A program made the position numbers and the translations under genes. Shown in pieces: positions 33,450 through 41,707 of a stretch of DNA of 51,939 nt. How positions within the stretch are numbered: position 1 is the stretch's first letter; every line of letters starts with the position of its first letter. Source of the stretch: CAZAFN01 sp964484795. Its GTDB lineage: Bacteria; Pseudomonadota; Alphaproteobacteria; Methylaequorales; Methylaequoraceae. Location of the stretch: contig CAZAFN010000008.1 in NCBI GenBank assembly GCA_964484795.1, positions 1 to 51,939 on the forward strand. The letters are read 5' to 3'. Below the pieces are notes generated by a model, which saw only the letters and a program-made list of their open reading frames with translations, ran no database searches and was not told the origin of the DNA.

Positions 33450-34946
33450 TTAATACCTTTTGTATTTTATTTTCTTCCCAAATCTTTTACTAATGCTACC
33501 ATATAGAAGAATTTTTTTTCTATTTTCCTCAACACTATTTTCATATCCAAAGACTTTTAAGATGGCATCATAAAGCAAAAAGTTGGTTTTAATAGAATTT
33601 GCTATGTCATCATGAATATTATGAAGTAAAATTGGAATTTCCCACTCTTTAACTCTTGGGTTGGAACTGTTACAGTGAGTAATTTCATCTTTTACTAAAT
33701 TTTGACCATGGTCGGAAATATAAAAAAACCTGTCTGTGGGATTGGCATTTAGAAAAAGCTTCTTTAAAAAATTTACACTATTTTCTTTAATGCTATACAA
33801 ATAAAACAATTCATTCTCATCATCTTGGGCTAAATTATATTTTTTATATTCAAACTTGCTTTTATATGGATAATGGGAACCATTCTTTATAACCACTATG
33901 AATTGAGAACTATCTTCTTTTATTAAAGTGAGTAATTTCTTTAAAATTTCCTTGTCTCTATTAACATTATCTATATTTCCAAAGAAATATTTTTCATCTA
34001 TTTTCATCAGTTCATAAGGTTTTTGTAAATATTGATATTTATTTGCTTTTTCCTGTGCACTTAAATAAACAGTTTTATACCCACCTCTTTTAGCTACGGA
34101 CCAAAGGTTTTCTCTTAAAAAAAAATCATCTTGCTCAAATTTCAATCCATTTATTAATGAAAATACTGATTGCGCACTGCAATTGTGAATAGAATAAAAT
34201 TTTCTTACTTCTTTAAACAGAGAGTTATCAAAATCAGCTAAATTTTTTGCCTTGACAAAAAAATCATATGAAACACTTTCATCTATTATAAGTATAACAT
34301 TATCTCTGTTTTTCTTGGATTGTAATAATTCAAAATCTATTTTGCTTAGGTTTTCAGATAATAATAATAGAGGAAATGGTATCAAAACTTTTAATTGTGA
34401 TGGAAAACCTTGGAGTCCATAACCGCCTCTTTTAAAAGATATTATGGTAGAACTTAAAAAAAAGAGCAAACCAAATATCAATAAAATTTGGTTGAATTTC
34501 TTTTTTACTAGAAATCTTGAGTTGTAAGGATAAAAAATTATGGCAGTTCCAAGAATTAAAATTATAGCATTTGGCAAAATATTATCTTTAAATTCAAAAG
34601 CAAAATCCAACCAACTTTCTGTATTCAAAATTGCTATTTCAATGTCATCTATATTTATTGTATTCCCAGAAATATCATAGAATGTTTCGCTTATAAAGCT
34701 TGATAAGACCAATGGCAAACAAATGATTAATCGTAATTTCAAGTTTTTAATCTGAAACAAAAAATAAATAAATATAAAGCTCAGAACTGTGGCACAAAAA
34801 AAAACCATAAGTTTAAATTTGCTATTGTGTCCTATATCGACAAATAAAATGTGTGCTAAATCTTTATTGCTTAAATAAAGGTAAAGTAGAAATAGGAAAA
34901 CATATTTAATGTTGAAAGAAAAACCAATTAAATTAATTTTTTTCAT
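33450..34946 (-). CDS. Sulfatase-fold membrane phosphoethanolamine-transferase-like protein
   Basis: A 498-residue protein with about five N-terminal membrane helices (residues 8-205) and a periplasmic alkaline-phosphatase/sulfatase fold. Metal-site and core motifs include NVILIIDESVSYDFF (first metal Asp/Glu), NCSAQSVFSLINGL (likely Ser nucleophile region in place of the T/S of EptA), VIKNGSHYPY, and FFYISDHGQNL (DHG motif). This arrangement is that of EptA/CptA/OpgE enzymes, which move phosphoethanolamine from phospholipid to lipid A or glycans; the leftover diacylglycerol/phospholipid chemistry fits the following GDPD-like gene. Family assignment is by motif and layout, not exact subtype. 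Confidence 0.65.
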   Translation of the reverse strand: MKKINLIGFSFNIKYVFLFLLYLYLSNKDLAHILFVDIGHNSKFKLMVFFCATVLSFIFIYFLFQIKNLKLRLIICLPLVLSSFISETFYDISGNTINIDDIEIAILNTESWLDFAFEFKDNILPNAIILILGTAIIFYPYNSRFLVKKKFNQILLIFGLLFFLSSTIISFKRGGYGLQGFPSQLKVLIPFPLLLLSENLSKIDFELLQSKKNRDNVILIIDESVSYDFFVKAKNLADFDNSLFKEVRKFYSIHNCSAQSVFSLINGLKFEQDDFFLRENLWSVAKRGGYKTVYLSAQEKANKYQYLQKPYELMKIDEKYFFGNIDNVNRDKEILKKLLTLIKEDSSQFIVVIKNGSHYPYKSKFEYKKYNLAQDDENELFYLYSIKENSVNFLKKLFLNANPTDRFFYISDHGQNLVKDEITHCNSSNPRVKEWEIPILLHNIHDDIANSIKTNFLLYDAILKVFGYENSVEENRKKILLYGSISKRFGKKIKYKRY

Positions 34947-34964
34947 AAAATTAAAAAAAAGGAA

Positions 34965-35258
34965 TTATTCTTCCTCTCTCTTAATTTCAATCATATCTTC
35001 CACTGGTGAATCATCTGAATCTATATCTTCTATATTCTCTTCAACTGCAAGTTCTTCCATCTTAATATCTTCTTTTTCCTTGTCCTCGGTCTCAATTTTT
35101 GGAACCTTAGGTGGTCTCCCTCTCTTAGAAACATTTGTCAGAAGAGTATTCACATCTGCTCCACAACTTGGACAAACAATAGGGAATTTAGCAAAATCAA
35201 AAAAAAGAGTGGCACACTTTCCACATTTTCTTTTTGCTCCTTTTTCAAAATTTTCCAT
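34965..35258 (-). CDS. TIGR02300 family zinc-ribbon protein
   Basis: A 97-residue protein with a zinc ribbon at its N-terminus: C12-x2-C15 (KCGKCATLFFDF) and C29-x2-C32 (IVCPSCGAD), then a strongly acidic C-terminal tail (about residues 56-97). This is the TIGR02300 family, nearly restricted to alphaproteobacteria and of unknown function. Its position divergent from aroA is the conserved one and gives the right-hand boundary of the island. The rather long acidic tail and the GRPPKVPK (AT-hook-like) motif are notable. It is the last minus gene before the aroA-cmk-rpsA run. Confidence 0.85.
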   Translation of the reverse strand: MENFEKGAKRKCGKCATLFFDFAKFPIVCPSCGADVNTLLTNVSKRGRPPKVPKIETEDKEKEDIKMEELAVEENIEDIDSDDSPVEDMIEIKREEE

Positions 35259-35306
35259 AATAATCTTCCATAGATTAAATAAATATTTTATATATTCAAA
35301 CTTAAA

Positions 35307-35891
35307 ATGAAGAAAACTATTACTCTTAAATCAACTAAATGTAAATCCCTTAATGGAATAATTTCTGTGCCGACAGATAAATCCATTTCTCACAGAGCAT
35401 TAATTCTATCCTCACTTTGCTTAGGAAACACAAAAATATTTGGATTATTAGAATCTGATGATGTCAAAAATACACTTATTAATCTAAAAAAATTAGGAAT
35501 TGTAATAAAAAAAAGAAATGAATTTTATGAAGTCTACGGTAATGGAGGGTTATTTTCAAATCCTTCTCAAAATTTGGATTTTGGAAATTCAGGAACTGGC
35601 GTTCGTCTAATGATTGGGCTCTTATCTACAAGAAACATTTGCGCCAACTTGGTAGGGGATCCATCTCTATCATCTCGCCCTATGATGAGAGTAATAAAAC
35701 CATTAAAAAAAATGAATGCATTGTTTTCTCATAATAATGGTTTTTTGCCAATCAAAATTCTTGATAATAGTAATACATCAATTCCAATTGAATACAATCT
35801 TGAAATTGGTTCTGCACAAGTTAAAAGTGCAATCCTACTTGCTAGTCTTAATGTAAAAGGTACAACTAGAATTAAAGAAAAAAATCCATAA
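35307..35891 (+). pseudogene. aroA: 3-phosphoshikimate 1-carboxyvinyltransferase (EPSP synthase), N-terminal part
   Basis: The N-terminal 194 residues of AroA, which makes EPSP from PEP and shikimate 3-phosphate. It carries VPTDKSISHRAL (Lys/Ser substrate site), FGNSGTGVRLMIGLL (PEP site), LSSRPMMRV and IGSAQVKSAILLASLN. It breaks off right after TTRIKEKNP at a TAA (35889-35891), where the family continues S-R-[DN]-H-T-E. The rest resumes in another frame at 35928, so the two parts are read as one broken gene. The ribosome site is not obvious. It is divergent from TIGR02300. If the break is real, aromatic amino acid synthesis needs another route, although trpFBA is intact nearby. Confidence 0.85.
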
Positions 35892-35950
35892 ATTAATAAT
35901 AATTAAATTTTTTTTTTTAATTTTTGAAATATTTTTTTAAAAAAAAAAAA
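35889..35950. other. Low-complexity A/T tract interrupting aroA
   Basis: 62 bases with only one G (35926) and no C, including an 11-base T run (35908-35918) and a 12-base A run (35939-35950) that could pair. It contains stops in the frames of both aroA parts (TAA 35889 and TGA 35925). It replaces about 25-30 expected codons of the EPSP synthase centre (the SR.HTE...ML.. segment), which cannot be found in any frame here. Either it is a genuine disruption or an assembly/sequencing artefact in a homopolymer region. Confidence 0.7.
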
Positions 35951-36623
35951 TGTAATAAGCCTTAATGCTCCATCTTTTTTGAAACCTAAAGACATTCAAA
36001 TTCCTGGTGATTTTAGTTCGGCTGCTTTTATAATCGTAGCAACACTATTAACTAAAAATAGTTATGTAAAAATTAAAAATGTTGGCTTGAATTTTTTTAG
36101 GACAGGTTTGATTGATGTTTTAAAAAAAATGAATGCCAAAATTAATATCAAAAATATAAAACTTGTTAATGGTGAAATGGTTGGTGATATAGAGGCAGCC
36201 AATTCAGAATTAATTTCAACTAAAGTTGAAAAAAAAATCACGACTAGATTAATTGATGAGTTTCCTATACTTTTTGTAGCCGCTTCATTTGCTAATGGTT
36301 TATCTCAGTTTTCTGGATTGAGTGAACTAAAGCTGAAGGAAAGTGATAGACTCAAAACAATGGCAAAGGCCTTGGAAGATGCTGGTGTTGAAATTTCAAT
36401 TGGGAAAGATTCAATGAAAATAAATGGAAAAATGTCTCAAAAAGGCGGAAATTTAGTTAAAACAAATAATGATCATAGAATAGCAATGTCAATGTTGATT
36501 TTTGGTTTAGTTTCAACAAATCCAATCGTAGTAGACGATATAAGAATGATCAAAACATCATTTCCAAATTTTAAGGGAATTTTGGAAAAAATTGGGGCTA
36601 GAATTGATTTCGTTTCAAAATAA
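35928..36623 (+). pseudogene. aroA: 3-phosphoshikimate 1-carboxyvinyltransferase, C-terminal part
   Basis: The C-terminal part of EPSP synthase in a shifted frame. The frame is open from 35928 and recognisable AroA begins at VISLNAPSFLKPKDIQIPGDFSSAAFII (35952 on). It holds DEFPILFVAASFANGLSQFSGLSELKLKESDRLKTM (catalytic Asp/Glu and Arg region) and NDHRIAMSM near the end. As an independent gene it would have to start at TTG 35979, which has no support and lacks the N-terminal half-domain. Its 3' end overlaps cmk by 32 bases. Together with the upstream part it lacks only the central piece. Confidence 0.85.
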
Positions 36624-37263
36624 AAAACCTGTAATAGCAATTGATGGTACCGCAGGCTCAGGTAAAGGCACATTAGCAAAAAAACTATCAAAAAGTCTCC
36701 AATTTGATCATTTGGATAGTGGGATGCTTTACAGACTATTTGCATATGAGTTTTTAAAGCAAAACGAATCCATAAGAACTCTTGAATCTGTTTCATTAAA
36801 TTTAGATTTATTTTTTGATAAAAAAAAAATTGATCTTCTAGACCTTAGAACTGAGGAAATTACTGAAGTAACGTCAAAAATTGCAAAAAAAAAAATTGTT
36901 AGGCAACGTCTCATATCATTCCAAAGAAATTTTGCAAACAGGCCTCCAAACGGAAATGGCTCAGTTATTGATGGTAGAGACATTGCTAGCAAGATAATTC
37001 CTAATGCTGAAATAAAGTTTTTTATTGATGCTAGAATAGAAATAAGGGCCAAAAGAAGACAAAAGCAATTAAATTTGGAAAATGAAAGTTACAAAAAAAT
37101 TTTGAAAAAGATGATTAAAAGAGACAAACAAGATATAGAAAGACTAGAATCACCACTTGTAAGGACAAAAGATAGCCATTTAATAGACACATCCAAAATT
37201 AGTGAGAATGAAGCATTTCAAATTGCAATTAATTATATAAAAAAAAAGACAGATTTCATTTAG
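36592..37263 (+). CDS. cmk: Cytidylate kinase
   Basis: A 223-residue CMP/dCMP kinase, an NMP kinase giving CDP from ATP. P-loop GTAGSGKGTLAKKL (about residues 19-32), the CMP-binding HLDSGMLYRLFAYEF, and GRDIASKIIPNAEIKFFIDA (the conserved GRDI..vV.P.A..K). The start TTG at 36592 lies within aroA; TTG at 36604 would give a shorter N-terminus closer to the family, with no clear ribosome site to decide. It sits between aroA and rpsA, the standard alphaproteobacterial order. Confidence 0.93.
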   Translation: MGLELISFQNKKPVIAIDGTAGSGKGTLAKKLSKSLQFDHLDSGMLYRLFAYEFLKQNESIRTLESVSLNLDLFFDKKKIDLLDLRTEEITEVTSKIAKKKIVRQRLISFQRNFANRPPNGNGSVIDGRDIASKIIPNAEIKFFIDARIEIRAKRRQKQLNLENESYKKILKKMIKRDKQDIERLESPLVRTKDSHLIDTSKISENEAFQIAINYIKKKTDFI

Positions 37264-37323
37264 TCATTGCATATGAAGGCAAAATTTTGTAAAGGTAATC
37301 CTGTTATTTGAGAGGAAATTATA

Positions 37324-39012
37324 TTGGAAGAAAATTTTAGTGAACTTTTAGAAAAAAGTCTAACTGACTTCAAGTACAAAGAAGGTCAAATTGTTAAGGG
37401 AACCGTTCTATCTATTGTAAAGGATACAGTTGTAGTTGATGTTGGTCTAAAGTCTGAAGGACGAATTCCTCTTAGAGAATTCCATTCACCCGGAGAAGAA
37501 CATAACGTAAAAATAGGAGATAAACTGGATGTTTATCTTGAAAAACTTGAGAATAAAGAGGGAGAAGCTCTTCTTAGCAGAGAAAAAGCAAGAAAAGAAG
37601 AATCTTGGACTAATTTAGAAAAATCTCAAGATTTAAAAAAACAAATTACAGGTGTAATCACTGGAAGGGTAAAGGGTGGGTTTACCGTTGATATCGACGG
37701 TGCAGTTGCTTTTCTTCCTGGTAGCCAGGTCGATTTAAAGCCTATTAAAGATATTTCCCCACTTCTCAATAAACCTCAACCGATGATTATACTTAAGATG
37801 GACAAGATGAGAGGAAATATAGTTGTTTCGCGAAGGGCCTTATTGGAGGAGTCCAGAAAGGCAGATAGAAGCAAACTCTTATCCGATATTAGTGAAGGAG
37901 ATAAACTTAAAGGAATCGTAAAAAATATTACTGACTACGGAGTTTTTGTTGACCTCGGAGGATTAGATGGTCTACTTCACGTAACTGATTTATCTTGGGA
38001 ACGAGTAAATCATCCATCAGAAATGTTCAATATTGGACAGGAAATAGAAGTCCTTATAACTAAGTACGACAAGGAAAATAAAAGAATTAGCTTGGGTCAC
38101 AAGCAACTGACTGAGGATCCCTGGAAAAATGTAGAAAATATCTACAAAGTTGGAGAAAAAATCAAATCAAAAATCTCCAGTATTGCTGACTATGGTGCTT
38201 TTATTGAATTAGAAAAAGGTGTTGAAGGATTAATTCATATCTCAGAGATGAGTTGGGTTAACAAAAATATTAACCCAAACACTTTGTTAAAAGTTGGTGA
38301 TGAAATTGAAGTTTTGATTTTGGAAATAGATAATTCTAAAAGAAGGATAAGTTTAGGTTTAAAACACTGCAGTGAAAACCCTTGGAAAAAATTTGCTGAT
38401 AGCAACAAAAAAGGCGATGTCATTGAGGGTAAAATTAAAAATATTACAGATTTCGGAATTTTTGTTGAACTATCTAATGATCTTGATGGTTTAATCCATC
38501 TTTCAGATATTTCATGGGATGAAGGTGGTGAAGTATCTATAAAAAAATTTAAAGTTGACGATCTAATTAAATTCAAAATTCTAGAAATTGATGTTGATAA
38601 AGAAAGAATATCTCTAGGTATCAAGCAATTAACCAAAGACAAATCTAAAGCTGACAAATTAATCAATAAAACAGTCACTGGCATTGTTCAAAAAATAGAT
38701 AAAGATAAAATTGAGGTAATTTTTGATGAAAATAAGAAGGGGATTATTAAAAAAACAAACCTTGCTAAATTAAAATCTGAACAAAACACTCAAAGATTTG
38801 CAGTCAAAGAAAAAATTGATGCCAAAATTTTGAAGAAGATGACTAAAGATAATTCGTATGAACTATCTATAAAAGATCTTGAAATTCAGGAAGAAAAACA
38901 AGCACTCAAAGATTATGGATCTTCATCTTCTGGTGCAAGTATTGGTGAAATAATTGGTGCTGCACTCGAAGAAGGAAAGAAGAAAAATAGTAAATCTACA
39001 GATGAAAAATAA
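37324..39012 (+). CDS. rpsA: 30S ribosomal protein S1
   Basis: A 562-residue S1 that delivers mRNA to the 30S subunit. Six S1/OB domains can be placed: about residues 18-85 (VKGTVLSIVKDTVVVDVG), 103-170 (GVITGRVKGGFTVDI), 190-260 (GIVKNITDYGVFVDLGG), 275-345, 362-430, and a divergent sixth at about 445-510. The start is TTG at 37324, with GAGAGG about 10 bases upstream. The stop overlaps the sppA start. An acidic, glycine/serine tail (SSSSGASIGEIIG) ends it. Confidence 0.96.
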   Translation: MEENFSELLEKSLTDFKYKEGQIVKGTVLSIVKDTVVVDVGLKSEGRIPLREFHSPGEEHNVKIGDKLDVYLEKLENKEGEALLSREKARKEESWTNLEKSQDLKKQITGVITGRVKGGFTVDIDGAVAFLPGSQVDLKPIKDISPLLNKPQPMIILKMDKMRGNIVVSRRALLEESRKADRSKLLSDISEGDKLKGIVKNITDYGVFVDLGGLDGLLHVTDLSWERVNHPSEMFNIGQEIEVLITKYDKENKRISLGHKQLTEDPWKNVENIYKVGEKIKSKISSIADYGAFIELEKGVEGLIHISEMSWVNKNINPNTLLKVGDEIEVLILEIDNSKRRISLGLKHCSENPWKKFADSNKKGDVIEGKIKNITDFGIFVELSNDLDGLIHLSDISWDEGGEVSIKKFKVDDLIKFKILEIDVDKERISLGIKQLTKDKSKADKLINKTVTGIVQKIDKDKIEVIFDENKKGIIKKTNLAKLKSEQNTQRFAVKEKIDAKILKKMTKDNSYELSIKDLEIQEEKQALKDYGSSSSGASIGEIIGAALEEGKKKNSKSTDEK

Positions 39013-39895
39013 TTCATTTCTGAATCAATATTTTAAAAAAAGAAAATCCATATTAAGACGTTTTTTTATTGGCTTTTTAGTATTAATATTTTGTTTTGGA
39101 CTTATTCAAAAAAATCAAAAACCAGATGATTTTATTGGAAAACTAACAATTGACGGAATTATTCATGAAAGACAAGATTTGATTGAAAAATTAAATGATC
39201 TTGAAAAAAACAAAAAAATAAGAGGATTGATTTTGATCGTTAATACCCCTGGAGGCACATTCGTCAGTAGCAAAGAATTATACGATTCAATTAAAAGATT
39301 AAGTAAAGAAATACCTACTGCAGTTTATATGAGGGAAATAGCAACTTCAGGGGGATATTTGGTTTCATTGAGCTCAGATCGAATATTCGGCAACTCTGGA
39401 ACAATTACTGGTTCCATAGGTGTCATTTTACAATCAACAGACTTAAGTGAATTTTTAGAGAAAATAGGGATCAATCCAGTAATAATAAAAAGTGGTGAAT
39501 TTAAAGCAGTTCCCAACCCATTGGAAAAGATGGACCAAAAAAAAACAGACTACATTTCCAAAATTGTTTCACTAATGCAAAAAGAATTTTTAAGCATACT
39601 TAAGGAAAGTAGAAATGTTTCTGACGATTTGCTTGAAATTATTTCTGATGGCAGAATTTTAACTGGAAGACAAGCAAAAGATATGAATTTAATAGATGAA
39701 ATTGGTTCTGAAACTGATGCTATTTCATGGATAAAAAACCAAGCTAATCTAGAAGATAATATAAAAATAATTGACTTTACTGACGAGGATAATATTTTAA
39801 ATTTATTTGGTTTAAATTTTTTGAAGAGTAAAATTAGATCATTTAATTTAAATTCTTATTATGGATTGCTTGCAATCTGGGTGCCCGGATTATGA
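39002..39895 (+). CDS. sppA: Signal peptide peptidase SppA (S49 family)
   Basis: A 297-residue membrane-anchored serine protease that clears leftover signal peptides. The start is ATG at 39002, overlapping the rpsA stop by 11 bases; the frame is open further upstream to 38954 but that part lies within rpsA. One N-terminal membrane helix (about residues 19-36) is followed by the S49 core: NTPGGTFVSSKELYDSI, IATSGGYLVSLSSDRIFGN, the nucleophile Ser in TGSIGVIL, and the base Lys in SGEFKAVPNP. It is the half-length form typical of alphaproteobacteria. It is coupled to ihfB (ATGA). Confidence 0.93.
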   Translation: MKNNSFLNQYFKKRKSILRRFFIGFLVLIFCFGLIQKNQKPDDFIGKLTIDGIIHERQDLIEKLNDLEKNKKIRGLILIVNTPGGTFVSSKELYDSIKRLSKEIPTAVYMREIATSGGYLVSLSSDRIFGNSGTITGSIGVILQSTDLSEFLEKIGINPVIIKSGEFKAVPNPLEKMDQKKTDYISKIVSLMQKEFLSILKESRNVSDDLLEIISDGRILTGRQAKDMNLIDEIGSETDAISWIKNQANLEDNIKIIDFTDEDNILNLFGLNFLKSKIRSFNLNSYYGLLAIWVPGL

Positions 39896-40173
39896 AAAAA
39901 TCAGAAATTCTTAAAGCATTGGAAAAAAGGTTCGACTACCTTCCAAAAAGGGAGGTAGAAAGAACATTAGAAAAAACTCTGCAGTTTTTTTCTTCTAGCC
40001 TATCAAAAGGATCAAAAATTGAAATTAGAGGCTTTGGAACATTCTCCACAAAATTAAGAAATGCAAGGGTAGGAAGAAATCCCTCTTCAGGAGAAAAGAT
40101 AAATATCAAAAAGAAATATCTTGTTCACTTTATTCCAGGAAAAAAATTAAGAAAGTCAGTTAATGGGAAATAA
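39892..40173 (+). CDS. ihfB: Integration host factor, beta subunit
   Basis: A 93-residue HU/IHF protein that sharply bends DNA with IhfA for recombination, replication and transcription. The DNA-arm and core motifs are KGSKIEIRGFGTFSTKLRNARVGRNPSSGEKINI with the intercalating Pro in GRNP, then PGKKLRKSVN. It follows sppA with ATGA overlap and precedes a LapA gene, in the standard order. The last ten bases are shared with the lapA start. Confidence 0.94.
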   Translation: MKKSEILKALEKRFDYLPKREVERTLEKTLQFFSSSLSKGSKIEIRGFGTFSTKLRNARVGRNPSSGEKINIKKKYLVHFIPGKKLRKSVNGK

Positions 40174-40380
40174 AATAAAAAAAATTTTTAGTTTGCTCCT
40201 TTTTTTTTTTTTCTAATTTTTTTCAGTCTTTTTTCATTAGCTAATAAGTATGTTATAAAAATAAATTTTTTCCCATTTCCATATTTCTTTGATGTTCCTT
40301 TGTACATTTTAATATTTCTTGTTTTATTTTTTGGTTTCATTCTTGGTTATATCTTTTGTTGCCTTAAAAAGTTTTTTTGA
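40163..40380 (+). pseudogene. lapA: LapA (DUF1049) membrane protein, frame broken at a poly-T run
   Basis: The ATG at 40163 (overlapping the ihfB stop) reads MGNKIKKIFSLLLFFFF then stops at TAA 40214. One extra T in the 13-T run (40200-40212) restores a 72-residue frame ending at TGA 40380. It reads two membrane segments with LANKYVIKINFFPFPYFF between them and a GFILGYI end, the LapA/DUF1049 pattern (FALANRxxVxLxxxPF...). LapA lies here, between ihfB and pyrF/trpF, in alphaproteobacteria; in gammaproteobacteria it helps regulate LPS synthesis with LapB. The frame is broken by a homopolymer, so polymerase slippage, sequencing error or decay are all possible. Confidence 0.75.
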
Positions 40381-40386
40381 AAAATT

Positions 40387-41091
40387 ATGAAAATAAAAAA
40401 TTACATATTTTGTGCCCTGGATTTTAGTCATCTAAATGAAACAATTGAGTTTACTTCTTTAATAAAAAATTATGTCGGTGGAGTTAAATTAGGTCTTGAA
40501 TTTTTTATGAATAACGGGCCAGAAGGGGTTAAAACCATAAAAAAAATAGGGGTTCCCATTTTTTTAGATTTAAAACTGCATGATATTCCTAATACCGTAA
40601 AAAAAGCAGCAGAAAATGTAATTAAACTTAATCCTGAATATCTAACTGTACATTTAAATGGTGGCAAAAGAATGATTGAAGAAATAGTCAGCATAAAAAA
40701 AAATACCAAGATTATTGGTGTTTCAATGTTGACAAGTTTAGACGAAAAAGATTTAAAAAGTTTTGGTTTAAAAATTACTGAAAAAAAATATATTCAAAGG
40801 TTAACCGAAATTGGTATTGATGCCGGAATAGATGGAGTCGTAACATCACCTCTGGAAGTTGAAATGCTTAAAAATAAGGTGCAAAAAAAATTCCTATTTG
40901 TTACACCTGGAATTAGACTTCCAGAAAACAATAAAAATGACCAAAAAAGAATTGCGACTCCAGGTGAAGCTATAAAATTTGGATCTTCTATGCTAGTAAT
41001 TGGAAGATCTATAACTGCTTCAAAAAATCCCATTAAATCAATAGAGATGATATTGAAAAATATAGAGGATCATATTGAAGGTAAAAATTAA
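40387..41091 (+). CDS. pyrF: Orotidine 5'-phosphate decarboxylase
   Basis: A 234-residue TIM-barrel enzyme making UMP from OMP. The N-terminus ALDFSHLNE and VKLGLEFFM lead to the catalytic LDLKLHDIPNTVKKA (K-x-HD) and the C-terminal TPGIRLPE and LVIGRSITAS (phosphate-binding). Complete. It lies 6 bases after the broken lapA and its end overlaps trpF by 17 bases. Pairing pyrF with trpF matches the class. Confidence 0.95.
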   Translation: MKIKNYIFCALDFSHLNETIEFTSLIKNYVGGVKLGLEFFMNNGPEGVKTIKKIGVPIFLDLKLHDIPNTVKKAAENVIKLNPEYLTVHLNGGKRMIEEIVSIKKNTKIIGVSMLTSLDEKDLKSFGLKITEKKYIQRLTEIGIDAGIDGVVTSPLEVEMLKNKVQKKFLFVTPGIRLPENNKNDQKRIATPGEAIKFGSSMLVIGRSITASKNPIKSIEMILKNIEDHIEGKN

Positions 41092-41707
41092 AATATGTGG
41101 CGTAAATGATGAGGCCTCTGCCAAAGCTTCATATAAAGCTGATTTCATAGGTTTTGTATTTTATCAAAAATCTCCAAGATTTGTTACTGCAATAAAAGCT
41201 AAAAGACTTTCAAAGTTTTTAAAAAAGAACCAAAAGATCGTAGGTTTGTTTGTCGATGCTGATTTGAATCTTGTTGAACATATAGTAGAATATGTTGGTT
41301 TAGACTATATCCAATTTCACGGCAAAGAAACCGCTGCTTATATTGAAAAAATAAAAAAAAAAGTAAAAAAACCTATAATCAAAGCTATACCTGTAAACTC
41401 TTTGAAAGATATTAATTATTCAAAAAAAATTGAAAACATCTGTGATATTATTTTGTTCGATACAAAACAAGAAAAAACTAATTTATCAGGAGGGAGTGGA
41501 ATTTCTTTTGATTGGGAATTATTAAAGAATTACAATTCCAAAAAAGATTGGATTCTTGCTGGAGGTTTAAATATAAAAAACATTAAAAAGGCATTGGAAA
41601 AAACGAATGCTCCAATTCTTGATGTTTCTTCGGGTGTGGAAAAAGAACTAGGTGTAAAGTGCTCAAATAAAATAAAAAAACTAATCGATTATGTGAAAGA
41701 AATATGA
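41075..41707 (+). CDS. trpF: Phosphoribosylanthranilate isomerase
   Basis: A 210-residue TIM-barrel enzyme for the third step of tryptophan synthesis. It has KICGVND (catalytic Cys), YIQFHGKETAAYIE, FDWELLKNY, LAGGLNIKNI and DVSSGVEKELGVK (phosphate-binding end). The start is TTG at 41075 inside pyrF, since the conserved KIKICGVN begins three codons later. It overlaps trpB at ATGA. The intact trpFBA indicates that tryptophan synthesis is kept, at odds with a broken aroA unless that break is an artefact. Confidence 0.94.
   Translation: MKVKIKICGVNDEASAKASYKADFIGFVFYQKSPRFVTAIKAKRLSKFLKKNQKIVGLFVDADLNLVEHIVEYVGLDYIQFHGKETAAYIEKIKKKVKKPIIKAIPVNSLKDINYSKKIENICDIILFDTKQEKTNLSGGSGISFDWELLKNYNSKKDWILAGGLNIKNIKKALEKTNAPILDVSSGVEKELGVKCSNKIKKLIDYVKEI

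Noticed and set aside
26941..35260. Direct repeat of tRNA-Ala at the far end of the island as an att site
   Set aside because: I looked for copies of the tRNA 5' or 3' sequence around 34946-35260 and saw none, so no att boundary is claimed.
34909..35310. Plus-strand ORF of 133 codons over TIGR02300
   Set aside because: Serine-rich translation is the complement of the acidic tail of the TIGR02300 protein, whose zinc ribbon is clear.
38235..38684. Minus-strand ORF of 149 codons inside rpsA
   Set aside because: Shadow of the repeated S1 domains; no independent motif.
38954..39001. Longer N-terminus for SppA
   Set aside because: The extra codons lie within rpsA, and the ATG at 39002 gives a normal signal-anchor start.
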